The notes under the pieces were generated by a model. That model did no database searches. It worked only from the letters and a program-made list of their open reading frames with translations, and was not told where the DNA came from. A DNA stretch of 64,000 bases, taken from assembly GCA_032716605.1 (NCBI GenBank), contig CM064481.1:22314811-22378810 (forward strand), written 5' to 3'. The position numbers and the translations under genes were made by a program. Positions 10,540 through 21,459 of the stretch are shown piece by piece. Source of the stretch: Paralithodes platypus. Its lineage: Eukaryota > Arthropoda > Malacostraca > Decapoda > Lithodidae. The first letter of the stretch is position 1. Every line of letters begins with the position of its first letter.

Positions 10540-10613
10540 AGCTCTGCTCTTAAGAGTCTCCCCGCAGTCCGCCGGGGGAACTCTTAAGAGTCTCCCGGCA
10601 GCTCCCGGGTTAA
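10540..10613 (-). repeat. piggyBac-like element 5' terminal end with TTAA
   Basis: On the minus strand this reads TTAACCCGGGAGCTGCCGGG and continues with two copies of GACTCTTAAGAG, like the start of every family A element. TTAA is at 10610-10613. The transposase start codon lies about 220 bp inside. This shared end is the direct link between the transposase gene and the non-autonomous family A copies. Confidence 0.85.
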
Positions 10614-11053
10614 TCCGCCCGAGGCTGGCGACTGGGAGGGAATGACGCTGGCACTCTCGGCTCTAGGCTCTGTAGGACTCGGGGTCAGCGTCCTTTGTCA
10701 CAACAATAACCATACCTTGATTAAATGAGCTCCTCAACTTACTTAGAGTCTAATAAAACTTTCAAAGGATAATTGAATTACTTTTATATAATGTAAACGA
10801 ATTTCAGGCACAAACATGTTAACTATTACTTACGATATCCTAGGTAAGACTATAGTTTTTAAGTTGGAGGTAGGACTCATAAATTTCCACCTGTCAAACC
10901 CCCTTGAGGTGGGCACTTGTCGCTAAGGCCTCAGAATCAGGGTGTCACACTAGAGACTCGGTTCAAGCAATTATTAGGCCAAATATCAGCATTATACTAG
11001 ATTCACAAAGTTAAAGTTATGCTATGCAATTAACTTTATACACCTGGAAGTTA
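10614..11053. other. unassigned spacer
   Basis: No gene or repeat structure was recognised between the piggyBac-like end and element A2. Confidence 0.5.
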
Positions 11054-11057
11054 TTAA

Positions 11058-11666
11058 CCCGGGAGCTGCGGGGAGACTCTTAAGAGTTCCCCCGGCGCAC
11101 TGCGGGGAGACTCTTAAGAGTCAGAGAAAAAAAAAATCAACTTTTGACATCGAAAAAAAAAAAAAAATATTTTTATTTTTTTTTGGCCCCTGGGCCATGC
11201 AAAATCTCAGTCCTCTACCTCCCCTCCTTCCCCACTTTCCTCCTCTCCTTCAGTTATCACCTATTTTCCCTGTTATTCCCTTATTCTGAGGTATATTTTC
11301 GTGCTAACATTAGAAATCCGATTGGAGGGTGTGTCATCACTGATAGCAAGCGAGTGCAAGAGAGAGAGAGAGAGTATCGATCGACTGTGTCTCAGTGGCC
11401 TTGGGGGAAATTGGCGGGAAAGCAGATTGCCTCACCCATACATTATACAACTCGCGGGCTATATCTCCGATTTTGACCATCCAAACGCTGTTTTCACTCG
11501 TTTTATTGTTGTTTCAGGTTAATACCTTTATAATCAACCCCTAATAGGCGCATATGGATAAGTATTAATGCTATTAATGGCACAATGAATATTTTAGTGA
11601 CGGAAACACCTCAAATACGTCAGCACAGGGGGACGTTTCCAATTACCCCCATGCGCACTTCAGAGG
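11058..11666 (+). mobile_element. family A element, copy A2
   Basis: TTAA at 11054-11057 and 11667-11670. The left end is CCCGGGAGCTGCGGGG with the doubled GACTCTTAAGAGT motif. The right end is ATGCGCACTTCAGAGG. At 609 bp it is a near full-length type-1 copy. The short open frames inside recur in every family A copy as a by-product of sequence identity and are not genes. Confidence 0.9.
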
Positions 11667-11670
11667 TTAA

Positions 11671-12406
11671 ATGGCCAAAACAAGTAAATTTCATTCTAAT
11701 TCCAAAACAACATTGCTCCGATTGTGACACCCCTATTCTAAACTTAATAGAATACCAAACAAATATATTTAATATGTAAAGTTAGAATAATGACCCTCAT
11801 ACCTATTAGACACCATTGGGCCTATTTAATTATTTCTTTCTAGTCATTACAATTTAATATATGTCAACTGATATCTTAATCAAGATAATAACATAATACC
11901 GAACATTTCACCTAATCTCAACACTGACTGGGTCATTATTGGGCTTAAAGTGAGTGAACAGAAAAAGTCTTGGTGTAAATATTGCCAAAATCAAGCCTAG
12001 TCAATTTAGACCCCTTACATCCACACTATCAAAACTCTCACCCAGACCTTCCATGGTTTCATTCAACAGCCTATTAGAAAGTTCTGAAGAGTTCAGCATG
12101 ATATCTAGTTCCTGGGCGGCGCGACGCACTAGGGGCCACCGAATCGGACACGGGCAAATCTTGACCTTCCATTACGGCTGCTTGAGGGTTACTGAGTCAC
12201 GGTCATGCAGTGGGGATGTGTGGGTGGGACCTTGTAGTACACCGCCTGACCACCAAGTTTCGCTTTCCACCTAAATTAGGGCGGGAATACGCCCACGGAC
12301 TTTAGTCGGACCCCGCCACTTAGTCCAATTTTCTCGATTCGGACTTAAGTCGGGCCCCGATCTTTAAGGGTTGGCCCTTAAGACATTCGTGCTTTGTTTG
12401 TTCCCA
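11671..12406. other. unassigned stretch
   Basis: No gene was recognised. An open frame at 11954-12274 has no family signature. Confidence 0.45.
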
Positions 12407-12738
12407 GATCTGCATCAAGTTAGCTCCTTATTCATTTTTCAATTTGACCTTATGCATCAAGTTAGCTTACCTAGTCATGTTTAGTGGGGGAATAAGAAGA
12501 GATCTTTTTGTCTTGTCCCCACCTCTATCGACTGTGCCAGCCTTACTAATTTTGTGTTATACCCATCTGCTTATCATACCTAAACTTAAAAGTTAGCTCC
12601 TTATTCATCTTTCAATTGAAACATCTGCATCAAGTTAGCTCCTTATTCATATTTCACATTACCATATCTGATTAAGTTAGGCTAGCTCCTTATTCATCAT
12701 TCATGTTGCCAGATCTGCATAAAGTTGGCCACATATTT
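12407..12738 (+). repeat. degenerate tandem repeat array
   Basis: At least five imperfect copies of a unit containing ATCTGCATCAAGTTAGCTCC followed by TTATTCAT, with irregular 35-60 bp spacing (near 12410, 12455, 12590, 12627, 12670 and 12714). Confidence 0.75.
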
Positions 12739-13403
12739 TTTGCGAAAGTAACATCTCTATTCTTTCATCTTTTGTTCACACTTTAAATGACTATTAATTT
12801 AATTCTCGATATTATTTTAAATTTGCTTTTAATTCTATATTATTTGTAACTTTAATGTAGCCTACTCTGTGTTGGCTGGTGATGGGCTGGTCTATCAGAG
12901 TGAGAATTGAGCGATCTCTGCCATACCCATAGCTTACTCTGACTGTTCCTTTTACTTATATATTTTCTAGATCTCAAGTGACGGCGTCTCTTCCGTGGAT
13001 TGACCTCCCAATCTGCCAACCCAGAAGTTGGTAGATTGGAAGCCAAAGCGTCACATTTTCCCTTTGCCCCTCAACTTTCTCTTCATAATTGCTGAGGGGC
13101 ACAGGGTCCTGGGTGGGGCTTTGGTTTCCCGGGTGTTTCCGCACCCTCCTCAGCTCCACGCCATGGAGTAGCTTCGGTCACCCAGGCTTTAATGTGGTAG
13201 GCAGGGAGGGTTCTGTTGGGGCGCTCGGTTGTGGCCTTGGCCTTGCTCGGGGCCTTGGGGTTGTTCGGCCAGGCAGCCTGAGGAAAAACAACAACAACAA
13301 CTCTGTGTTGGTGAGATTATAAATCCTAGTCATATCAAGTACATTCTATATATAGTGTTAGTATAGTTCACCGATATTCTAGCCTGGTCGTACATGGCAA
13401 ATA
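12739..13403. other. possible SINE or 3' tail with (AAC)n end
   Basis: The segment 12980-13305 is GC-richer than its surroundings and ends in GAGGAAAAACAACAACAACAA, a microsatellite-like tail of the kind seen at the 3' ends of SINEs or non-LTR elements. No polymerase III boxes or coding region were identified, so the class is open. Confidence 0.3.
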
Positions 13404-13695
13404 GTGCGTCGCTTGTTCGTGTGTGCCTGTATGTTGTTGTTAAGTATCGAAAAGTAGTGTAAAGTGGCTGATTTTGCCATAAAGTTATCTCCAATGAAAT
13501 CATCATCACAACTGAACCAGTTGACTTAGAGAGCTCTACTTAATGCCATTCTACAGGTAAGAAACACATCTACGCTTGGGGATGAGCGGGAATGCGGAAG
13601 CAGTCAGAATACGGTAGCCTAGGCATAGACGTTTTTCGGCCAAAACCCCCGGGTTTCGGGGAATATATATATAATACATAGCCGGGGCTGGAGGG
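13404..13695 (+). mobile_element. family C TTAA element, 5'-truncated copy
   Basis: Matches the 3' 292 bp of family C from GCGTCGCTTGTTCGTGTG to the right end GCCGGGGCTGGAGGG, then TTAA at 13696-13699. The left end with its direct repeats is missing. Confidence 0.85.
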
Positions 13696-13699
13696 TTAA

Positions 13700-14378
13700 A
13701 ACACTAAAATCGGCTTACGGCAGCCATGTAATAACATGGTGAACCTTCATGAAGTTGGCGTGAAAAGGCGAATTTATCGGTGGATGGAGGATGGTTTTTT
13801 GTTTACCGGATGACGGTACCACCCTATAACGTTGGTAATTTAATTCATATCTTTCTCATACCCCCTACGTATGATTCAGAAAGCCTTCAGCTTTGCATAT
13901 ACTGTATATGCATATTTCGTACCTAGGCCACATAATAATACGTAATTCGAATACTTACCAAAGTCGGTTTAAGGCCATCCGAATTGTCTCAATATTATCC
14001 TATTTTCACCATTTTAAGCAGCTCCTCGTTGTCATAGAAGACGTACAGTTATTCACAATTGTAAATCATGTGTGGAAATGCTGATACTAAAGCTACATTC
14101 TCCATATTAGCCTGAAATATGACGAGAGACCGAAAGTCCGCCATTTTTAATCACAGAATGAGAAGACTGGTCTGATAGTTCTAAAAACCCTTACACTATT
14201 CTTCGATTATATACGAAAACTACATAAGAGCATGTCAATAAATAAATGTAACACATTTATTGCACAATTCGCGATTTATAGCCATTATTTCCAAGGTAAT
14301 TACAAAAAATTACCACTAGACATCGTAGTTTGGAAAATGGCTTTGGCTTCAACTTTAACCATATCTTACTTTGAAATA
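13700..14378. other. unassigned AT-rich stretch
   Basis: No gene or repeat architecture was recognised. Confidence 0.5.
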
Positions 14379-14379
14379 C

Positions 14380-15605
14380 AGGGTGACCTAAAAAAAAATC
14401 CCACATTTCAAAGGTAAATGAAACAAAAATGTTTAAAGATAATCAAAATATTATTTGCACACATGAAACTTCATTCAAAACAGTTTTTATTCATAATGTT
14501 TTAAAGATGACATCCTCCAAATGGTGGCTGTCATTGTCTATACACGCTTGGAGGCGATTTCTGAAGGCTGCCATGGCTCGACGGGTCATGTCGGGTGGAA
14601 CAGCGGCTATCTCCTGCTGAATAGCAACCTTAAGGGCTTCAAGAGTTTGGGGTCGATGAGTATACACTCGTGATTAAGGGAAACATTTCCCTAAGCACTT
14701 GCAATGATCGTCGAGCTGTGTGTGCCGTAGCTCCATCTTGCTGAAACCACACATCGATCATTGCAAGTGCTTAGGGAAATGTTTCCGGATAGGGTGATCT
14801 CGTTGGGTGGCCGGCCCGTTCCCCTGACCTCGCCCCTTGTGATTTTTTTTCTGTGGGGCTACCTTAAATCACGAGTGTATACTCATCGACCCCAAACTCT
14901 TGAAGCCCTTAACCCGGGAACTGCCGGGAGACTCTTAAGAGTTCCCCCGGCGGACTGCGGGAAGACTCTTAAGAGTAAGGGAAAACAAAAATCCATTTAA
15001 AACACCCAAAAAAAAAAAAAATTTGTTTTTATTTTTGTATTTATTTATTTTTGTTTTGCCCCTGGGCCATGCCAAATATCACTCCTCCACCTCCCCTCCT
15101 TCCCCACTTTCCTCCCCTCCTTCAGTTATCACCTATTTTCCCTGTTATTCCCTTATTCTGTGGTATATTTTCGTGCTAACATTAGCGAGTTGGTAGCAGG
15201 GCGTTGTCATCACTGTTACCAAGCGTGGGAAAGAGCGAAAGAGAGTCTATTGCGTAACAGTGTCTCTCCAGACAAGGGGAGGGGAGGAGGACAGGGAGGT
15301 TGCCTCAGCCATACATTATGTAACTCCCGGCCTGTATCGCCAATTTTGACCATCCAAACACTGTTTCCACTTGTTTTATTGTTGTAACAGGTTAATACCT
15401 TTATAGTCAACCTATAATAGGCACATATGGATAAGTATTAATGCTATTTATGGTAAAATAACGATGTTAGTGATGGGAACAGCTCAAATACGTCAGCACA
15501 GGAGTGTGGTGTCTCATACCCCCCATGCGCAGCCGAGAGGTTAAGGTTGCTATTCAACAGGAGATAGCCGCTGTTCCACCCGACATGACCCGTCGAGCCA
15601 TGGAA
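14380..15605. pseudogene. mariner/Tc1-like transposon remains, rearranged as an inverted pair
   Basis: A TA followed by CAGGGTGACCTAAAAA at 14379-14395 resembles a Tc1/mariner-type end. On the minus strand 14670-14491 encodes a transposase C-terminus (RRAMAAFRNRLQACID, then LEDVIFKTL and stop). On the plus strand 14787-14908 encodes part of the preceding domain (CDFFLWGYLKSRVYT and RPQTLEAL), with a frameshift just upstream. This continues after inserted element A3 at 15545 as VAIQQEIAAVPPDMTRRAM. The minus and plus pieces are overlapping parts of the same gene in opposite orientation, with a hairpin at 14678-14786. The element cannot be functional. Confidence 0.75.
14913..15540 (+). mobile_element. 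family A element, copy A3 (type 2)
   Basis: TTAA at 14909-14912 and 15541-15544, 628 bp. It is inserted in the mariner-like transposase sequence at GCCCTTAAGGTTGC, and the transposase frame resumes after the second TTAA. It belongs to a diverged subfamily with A6: GTTACCAAGCGTGGGAAAG replaces the usual internal sequence, and the right end is ATGCGCAGCCGAGAGG. Confidence 0.9.
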
Positions 15606-16379
15606 CCCTTTTACTGTACTTAGGCTATGTATAATCCACTGTGGGAGAATAATTTTGATCACATTTATAAAACCCGATATTAAGTAGGCCTAATAGGAAA
15701 AACACCCATTCTAATCAATCTCAGAGCTCTTTCGGACATCCTCACTGTTTACAAACGCCTTCTGTACTCTGTAGCCTATGCAGTATAATCGATAGGTTCA
15801 ATGTTATTTTAATATCACAAATTTTGTTGATATATTTGAAGATAAATATTGAATCTATATGCTCTAAAGATCATAAGAAAATTTGTTTTAACCCTCGGCA
15901 AAACCTAATAAAAAAGTATGGTACTAAAAAAAAAATTTGTAACAAGGTTGTCAATACGGTACATTCAGTTATCGATAGCTCTAAAGATCATATGAAAATG
16001 TGTTAAACCCTCAGAAAAACCTATTATAAAAGTATGGTAGTAAAATTTAAATCTCGTAACAAGGTTGTCAATACGGTACTTTCCCGTTATCAATGTATAA
16101 TCAAAGCTGAAGATTGCAGAGTAAACACCGTAGACTTCATCGACTTTTCTTTCACCTTCGTATAATCGACAGCCAATTTTTTGTTTTATTTACTAAGGGA
16201 TTAGTACTCAACCAGCGGGGGTGTGGGGGCGGCAGGCCCCACCCATAATACTAGGTTAGGTTAGGTAAGGTTGTTAGGTTAGGCTAATGTCTTTTCAAAT
16301 CAGTATGGAAAGGGGTGGGGGGTCTCAACATCGATCGATAGGCCTAATGGGGAAAATAGGTTTTCCCGAGATTTCTAAT
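15606..16379. other. unassigned stretch with internal duplication
   Basis: No gene was recognised. Near 15860-16075 a segment containing GCTCTAAAGATCAT, then CCTCAGAAAAACC or CCTCGGCAAAACC, and AACAAGGTTGTCAATACGGT occurs twice about 125 bp apart. Confidence 0.5.
16251..16285 (+). repeat. interstitial TTAGG-like stretch
   Basis: Four to five imperfect TTAGG units (CTAGGTTAGGTTAGGTAAGG and on). TTAGG is the usual arthropod telomere unit, and short internal stretches are common. It supports an arthropod source only weakly. Confidence 0.6.
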
Positions 16380-16381
16380 TA

Positions 16382-17075
16382 CAGTGGACTGTCGCATCTA
16401 ACGCATTTTGATCTAGCGAATTTGCATCCAACGGCCCTTTTGGAGCTCTACCCTATCTCAATCTAACGAACCAAAATCCATATCTAACGGCAATTATTCT
16501 GGGTGCCCGGTATAAATTTTCCAAATTTCCCGCCGATCCCTGAAATTTCCCGCCCTCCTCCCTCCCTCCCCGTCATTGTCGTCAGTCCAGTCCAGTCCGC
16601 GCCGCGCCTTAGGCCTACATTACTCAACCCAACTCAATCTTTTGTTGTGTTACTCGCCCCAACCTTAAGCTTTTGTTGTGTTACGCCTTTTGTAATGTCG
16701 ACCCAATCCTCAGGTACTGGAGAGGAGAGTGGTGAGAATGGAAATATGCATGAAAGAAAGACAAAAGTACCAGTGAAGAGGGTTACGCGTGTTGGAAAAA
16801 AAATGAATAAATATACGGCAGAGGATAAAGCGAAAGTGATTGAACTAGCCTAATTGAAAAAGGCCTCAAGAACTGTGAGATAGTGAAAATAACTGGGTTT
16901 CCCGAGGGGACAGTGCGTAACTTTAAGAGACAGAAAACTTAAATTAAAGCCTGCAGATGATGCAACTGCTGTAATTAATTGCCTAGGAACATTCAGTACA
17001 TTTTCTGCTACGTCATGGGAAAAATTAAGCCACCATGCTAATAGTGAGAGATTGTAAAACATCTTTGGCAAAATA
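16382..17075 (+). pseudogene. pogo/Tigger-like transposon, 5' fragment
   Basis: TA at 16380-16381 is followed by CAGTGGACTGTCGCATCTAA, a Tigger-type terminal sequence. A frame from 16695 has a basic N-terminus then NKYTAEDKAKVIELA, a stop, and after a frameshift GLKNCEIVKITGFPEGTVRN, which together look like the N-terminal helix-turn-helix of pogo/CENP-B-like transposases. The DDE domain is absent. The fragment is cut off where the DIRS-associated repeat begins at about 17080. Confidence 0.65.
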
Positions 17076-17080
17076 AAATC

Positions 17081-17420
17081 TTTAAAGGGTTATATTTATT
17101 AGTGGCACCTTCATCATTGACGATGCGCCTTAACATTGTTTATGGCCAATCTTTGAACTCAAGCTTGTCTTTCAAACTTCCCGCCCGGAAGAGATCAAAA
17201 TACGATTGCCACACATCGTGAGCGAAACGCTCTTAAATACCACTCACAGACTCGTCCTATATGATGTGGGTACCACTACTAGAAAAAACTAGTAAAAAAT
17301 AATAAAATAAAAAGATTAAACTTTGATCTTAGCGTTGCGCTTCTCATACGTCTGTTGTTTGGGTACGCTTCGCTTCCCTCCTCGAAGCGCTTGTTCCTCC
17401 TTATTTCTCCCAGTCCCGCT
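17081..17420 (+). repeat. dispersed repeat preceding DIRS-like element 1 (repeat R)
   Basis: Contains CATCATTGACGATGCGCC, ACATCGTGAGCGAAACGCTC, CTCGTCCTATATGATGTGGG and CGCTTCTCATACGTCTG. An inverted copy, split by a non-LTR insertion, lies at 37205-37531 plus 40979-41125. Its position just before the gag-like ORF suggests it is the 5' terminal region of DIRS-like element 1, but that is inferred from position only. Confidence 0.65.
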
Positions 17421-18821
17421 TGCTACGGACGTGTGTCCCTGGCGCTCTTGCCTTTCCTTGTTCGTCATCTCCCCTTGTTTATGGTGAGTCTTTGCTCATT
17501 TGTACATGCTATGTGCTGAGGTCAGGTAGCTTATCGACTTGTGTAGGCCGTGAGTGTTGAATGCGGGCCCTGGAGACTGTTTTTCAGGGTCTAAAGTAAA
17601 CGTGTTAGGCAGAGTCCTCGTTGTGATAAGGCGAGGCTCCCATATGTGTGTTTTATATTCCTAGCTCATTATTATTATCACTGTTTAGTCATGAGGCTTC
17701 TTATAGGGTGAACCGGGGCCTGTTGTTCGGTCCATTTTGGGTGTTCAACAAGTATGCCACGTGGGGTAGTGCTCGTGGATTGTCTCACTTAGCTGAGGGA
17801 TCCTGCACGGAGCCATGCTACTCTTCGTGTTTCTACGTGTTTGTGTGGTCATCGCTGGATCGCAGGTTTGTGCTACAATAATTAATTCATCGCCATCTGC
17901 CCCCATCTAGTTGGCCTCATGTAGGTTATTTTTATATATGGCGAGGGTGTGTTATTATTGATGTATTGATTATTATTCATGTATAACCATGCCATGTATG
18001 TACACGTTGTTCATTCCAAATTGGAGGTTGGCCCTTCCGGCGGGATTTTTATAAAGTAAGACTTAATAACAACGTGCCTCTAGTTGTTTCGCGTGGTTTT
18101 TCCGCCGGGAAACATCTACGAGTTATGTTAAAATTCAAAACACCCGCGTTTGGTACTGGGTTGTAATGGATTTTGTCTGTTTTGTTCACGGCGTCTAGTT
18201 TGATTCTGGCTGAGCCGGTATGTTACTAAAATTGTGTTCCGAGAGTGTCCGGCTATGCCTCCTCCTTTATCACAACTTAATCTCCGCCGCAAATAACTTA
18301 ACAGATAAAAACGTTCGTTGCTTGGTACATTCGGGCGTTTATCCTGGGGGTGCATCGTGGGGAGCCACGTCCGCCGGGATATTAACGGCTGAGCCGAGAA
18401 ACAAACTCACCCATACCTATCTTGTATCTTTCAGTTAAACTGTTTTGCTTTCTTTTGAGCGACTGGTCCGGCGGGGTTAAGAATTAATATCCATAGTAGC
18501 GCTGGCCGCCGGGTTTAGTTCTTGCATAACAAGACGGGATGAGGTCAGTGCTGGTCACTTTGGCAAGAAGTTATATAATTTAAGTAGCACATGGAACTAC
18601 TCACTTATATTTTTGAGGAATGTACTTAACGTAAGGGGAACTAAGATTGTATAGTGCTATTCAATTCTTCTTTCTTTTTTAACGTGGAGATTTTATTGAA
18701 ATATTAGCTTTTCCAGCCTAGCGTGTCCTTATGAGCATTGATTCTTGAAATTTTCTCACAACAGGTTCGCATGTGGGACACCTAGGAGGATCTGCAATCT
18801 CCTTGGCGGGAGGAAGTTAAA
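17421..18821 (+). other. probable 5' untranslated region of DIRS-like element 1
   Basis: No coding region is recognised between repeat R and the gag-like start codon. It is likely the leader of the retroelement. Confidence 0.4.
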
Positions 18822-21170
18822 ATGGATAAGAGTGCTTTCTCTTTTTGTAAGGCTTTAGGGTGTAACAATTTAACAGTTATCGGACACACCCTTTGTTTGA
18901 AGTGTGTTCCTTGCCTAGACCGTTCACGTGGCCGTTGGCTTTCCCAATCGTGCCCTCATTGTTCAGCCCTCCGCAATGCCTATTTGAATCATGCTGATAG
19001 TCAGTGTAAAACTATTTTACTTCACATTAGGTCTGATTATGTAATGTACTGCAAGACCGTCGCCCATAAATCTTTGCAACTGGATGACCAGATTTTAGAT
19101 GACTTGTTGAAAGGGGCTTTAGTTACTTAACCCCCTGGGGGTCCTTCTCGTGACACTTCCTCCCGCCAGCCTAAGCGACCAAGGACCGTTGATCCGCCGG
19201 ATACACCAGCTTCGTCTAGCCGGCGTGACAGGTCCCGCTCTCCTAGACCAAGACCCAAGTCGCCTTCTGATGACCAAGCGACTAAGAGGTCCCGCACTGA
19301 ATTTGACGCCGCACTGGCTGCCGGCGATGACAAGTCCAGTAAGAGCAGGTCTAGGAAGTCCTCCTCTACGTCGAAGAAGGCAGCTAAGCCGCCTCCCAAG
19401 CCGGTCAAGTCTTCGTCACACATGGAGGCACCAAGAGACACATCTAGTCATGTCTCCGGCCAATCTCACCGGTTCACTATTCCCCACAATCCGCAGCCAG
19501 AACCTAAGGTCGTGCCAGTATTAGGGATAGAAAGGAGTAGCAGTGTGTGTTCTAGCCGGCAGGAAAATGATAGCTCTTCTGACTAGCAGCCCTCAGGTCA
19601 TGGCCCCTTCTTGTATGACATTCCGGATCTGAATCTTAGAGACATTTCTGAGCCCTACGTTCTCGATGACTCACAAACAGAAACACATGACACCGCTGCC
19701 CGGGTTGGCGAGTCTCGGTTGGGGACTGTGCTGGCCCCCCCGACCCGGTCACCGGGTCCTAACCTACACCAACAAGGAGTACACGCCGAGGAGCTGGCGT
19801 CTGGCCAACGCCCAGCTTCTCGACAATCTGGAATGCAGGAGTCAGAGATGTCCCGGTCTGCGTCTCAGTCTGATCAAGAAAGTGGTATTTATTTAGCTAA
19901 GGACCAATTACAAGAGTTATTTGACTTTATGAGACAGGTTAAAGGCGAGCGACAGGTAGTAGTTCCAGTACCAGTGGCCCCGGTGGTGCGACCTCTAGGG
20001 CAAGTACCAGTGCAACCTCAAGTTAGTGTAACTTTACCTCCCCATACTGTCACTACTCAGGCTTCCACTTCGGGTGCCACAGCTCTGTTACCGTCCAATT
20101 TGAAATTATTTTCAGATTTGCTACCTCCCCCACTCGATAAGTCTATTCCTGGTAAGAAGGGCCCTATGCCACTTTTATACGGACCAGACACATCTTGGTC
20201 AGTTGTGAAGCCTTTACACCCCGAGGTCGCTCAACCCACGGTTACAGGAGAGTCGCCTGTGCCGGAACATTGGGTTATCGAGGCAAGTGAAGCGAAAAAG
20301 TTGAGGGCCAAGAACCAGTCTGGAGAGGTACTTGATGTTGTCGTCAGGGCCATTCCTACATTTTATAATCCTGATTATTTTGTCCATATGCAATCACCTG
20401 CCTTGCCTCCCGCCTCCGCCGGAAAACTTTTTTCCGACTGGACTAAATCAGATGGGTTTAATGATTTAAAGCTGTTACAGGGTTTGACCCCAGAATTAAA
20501 TGCAGTACCCTTCAGGGACTCTCATGGGTCTTCTTTAGTTCATCTTCTGGGTGGGGAGTCTAGGCCATGGGTTGCTTGAGGACAAGAGGCCCAGCTGTTC
20601 GCCAGTACCATTACTAACAAGAGCAGTCATCAGCTCCCGTCAGAAGACAATCACTGGTTTTCTATGCCGGTAGGCAAGGCGGACGGGATACCACAATACA
20701 TTTTTGAATTTTTGGGTGCCCCTAAACTATCTTTATGCCAGTTACCTGAACCTTTTTGTCCCCCAACACAGGTACAGATCGATAAAGACTTTAAAATGAG
20801 GCAGAAAGCCTGGAGACTGGCGTCCCAATACCTACTCAGCCGCCAACTAGGGGCCTCTCTGGCCAGGACGACTGAGTCGGCAACGGACGCCGGGACCCAG
20901 AAGGCTCTTTCACTGACCAGGCGTCTTCTTCTCCAAAATTCCATTCAGTCTCTTGGCGACGTCCGGACCGCTTTCTTTGAGGCGGTACGGGTCCGTCAAG
21001 ACCTGAGGGTGTACTTGGTGAGGAGGCTCCCGGCGGAGATTGGTAGAAGACTGATTTTGTCCAATGTATTTACCAAAACAATAGCCTCCGACGATGCCTG
21101 GCGCACAGCCAATTTCTTATTAGACTCACAAACTGCTACCACTTTCAAGTCTAAGGGTGAGCCTCACTGA
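18822..21170 (+). pseudogene. DIRS-like gag-type ORF1 with three in-frame stops
   Basis: One reading frame runs 18822-21170 and is interrupted by TAA (19128), TAG (19584) and TGA (20577) with no frameshift. The N-terminus is cysteine-rich (CKALGCNN, HTLCLKCVPC, SCPHCSAL), as in the first ORF of DIRS-like elements. A Ser/Arg/Lys-rich region follows. The C-terminal part (about 20664-21170) is an alpha-rich capsid-like segment with RQKAWRLASQYLLSRQL. An RG-rich tail (GRGQSRGRGRWFRGYSRG) is read from the next frame at 21157-21459. The likely role is an RNA-packaging structural protein. Three different stop codons argue for decay rather than programmed readthrough. Confidence 0.75.
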
Positions 21171-21459
21171 GCAGCCATCTAAATCTAACTTTAAAGCTAA
21201 GAGTTCCTTTCGTGGTCAAGCACAGTCATTCCAGTCATCAAAGACTTACACCACCCCTGCGAATAACGGGACCCCTAGAGGGCGAGGTCAATCCAGGGGT
21301 AGAGGGCGTTGGTTCAGGGGTTATTCTAGGGGTAAACTCAGTAGTGATGGTAGCAAGGTCTCTCATCCCCCCCAGTCCAAAATCAGTCACATCCCTCCTC
21401 TTCAAAAAACTGATAACTTACCACAAGGCTCTCTCACTCCCAGTGCCAAGGCAAGGTGA

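Noticed and set aside
11301..11522. Recurrent short frames with ASECKRERESIDRLCLSGL in several places
   Set aside because: They fall inside family A copies, which are non-coding. The frame recurs because the elements are nearly identical.
16251..16285. A telomere boundary
   Set aside because: Only four or five imperfect TTAGG units flanked by ordinary repeats, so interstitial.
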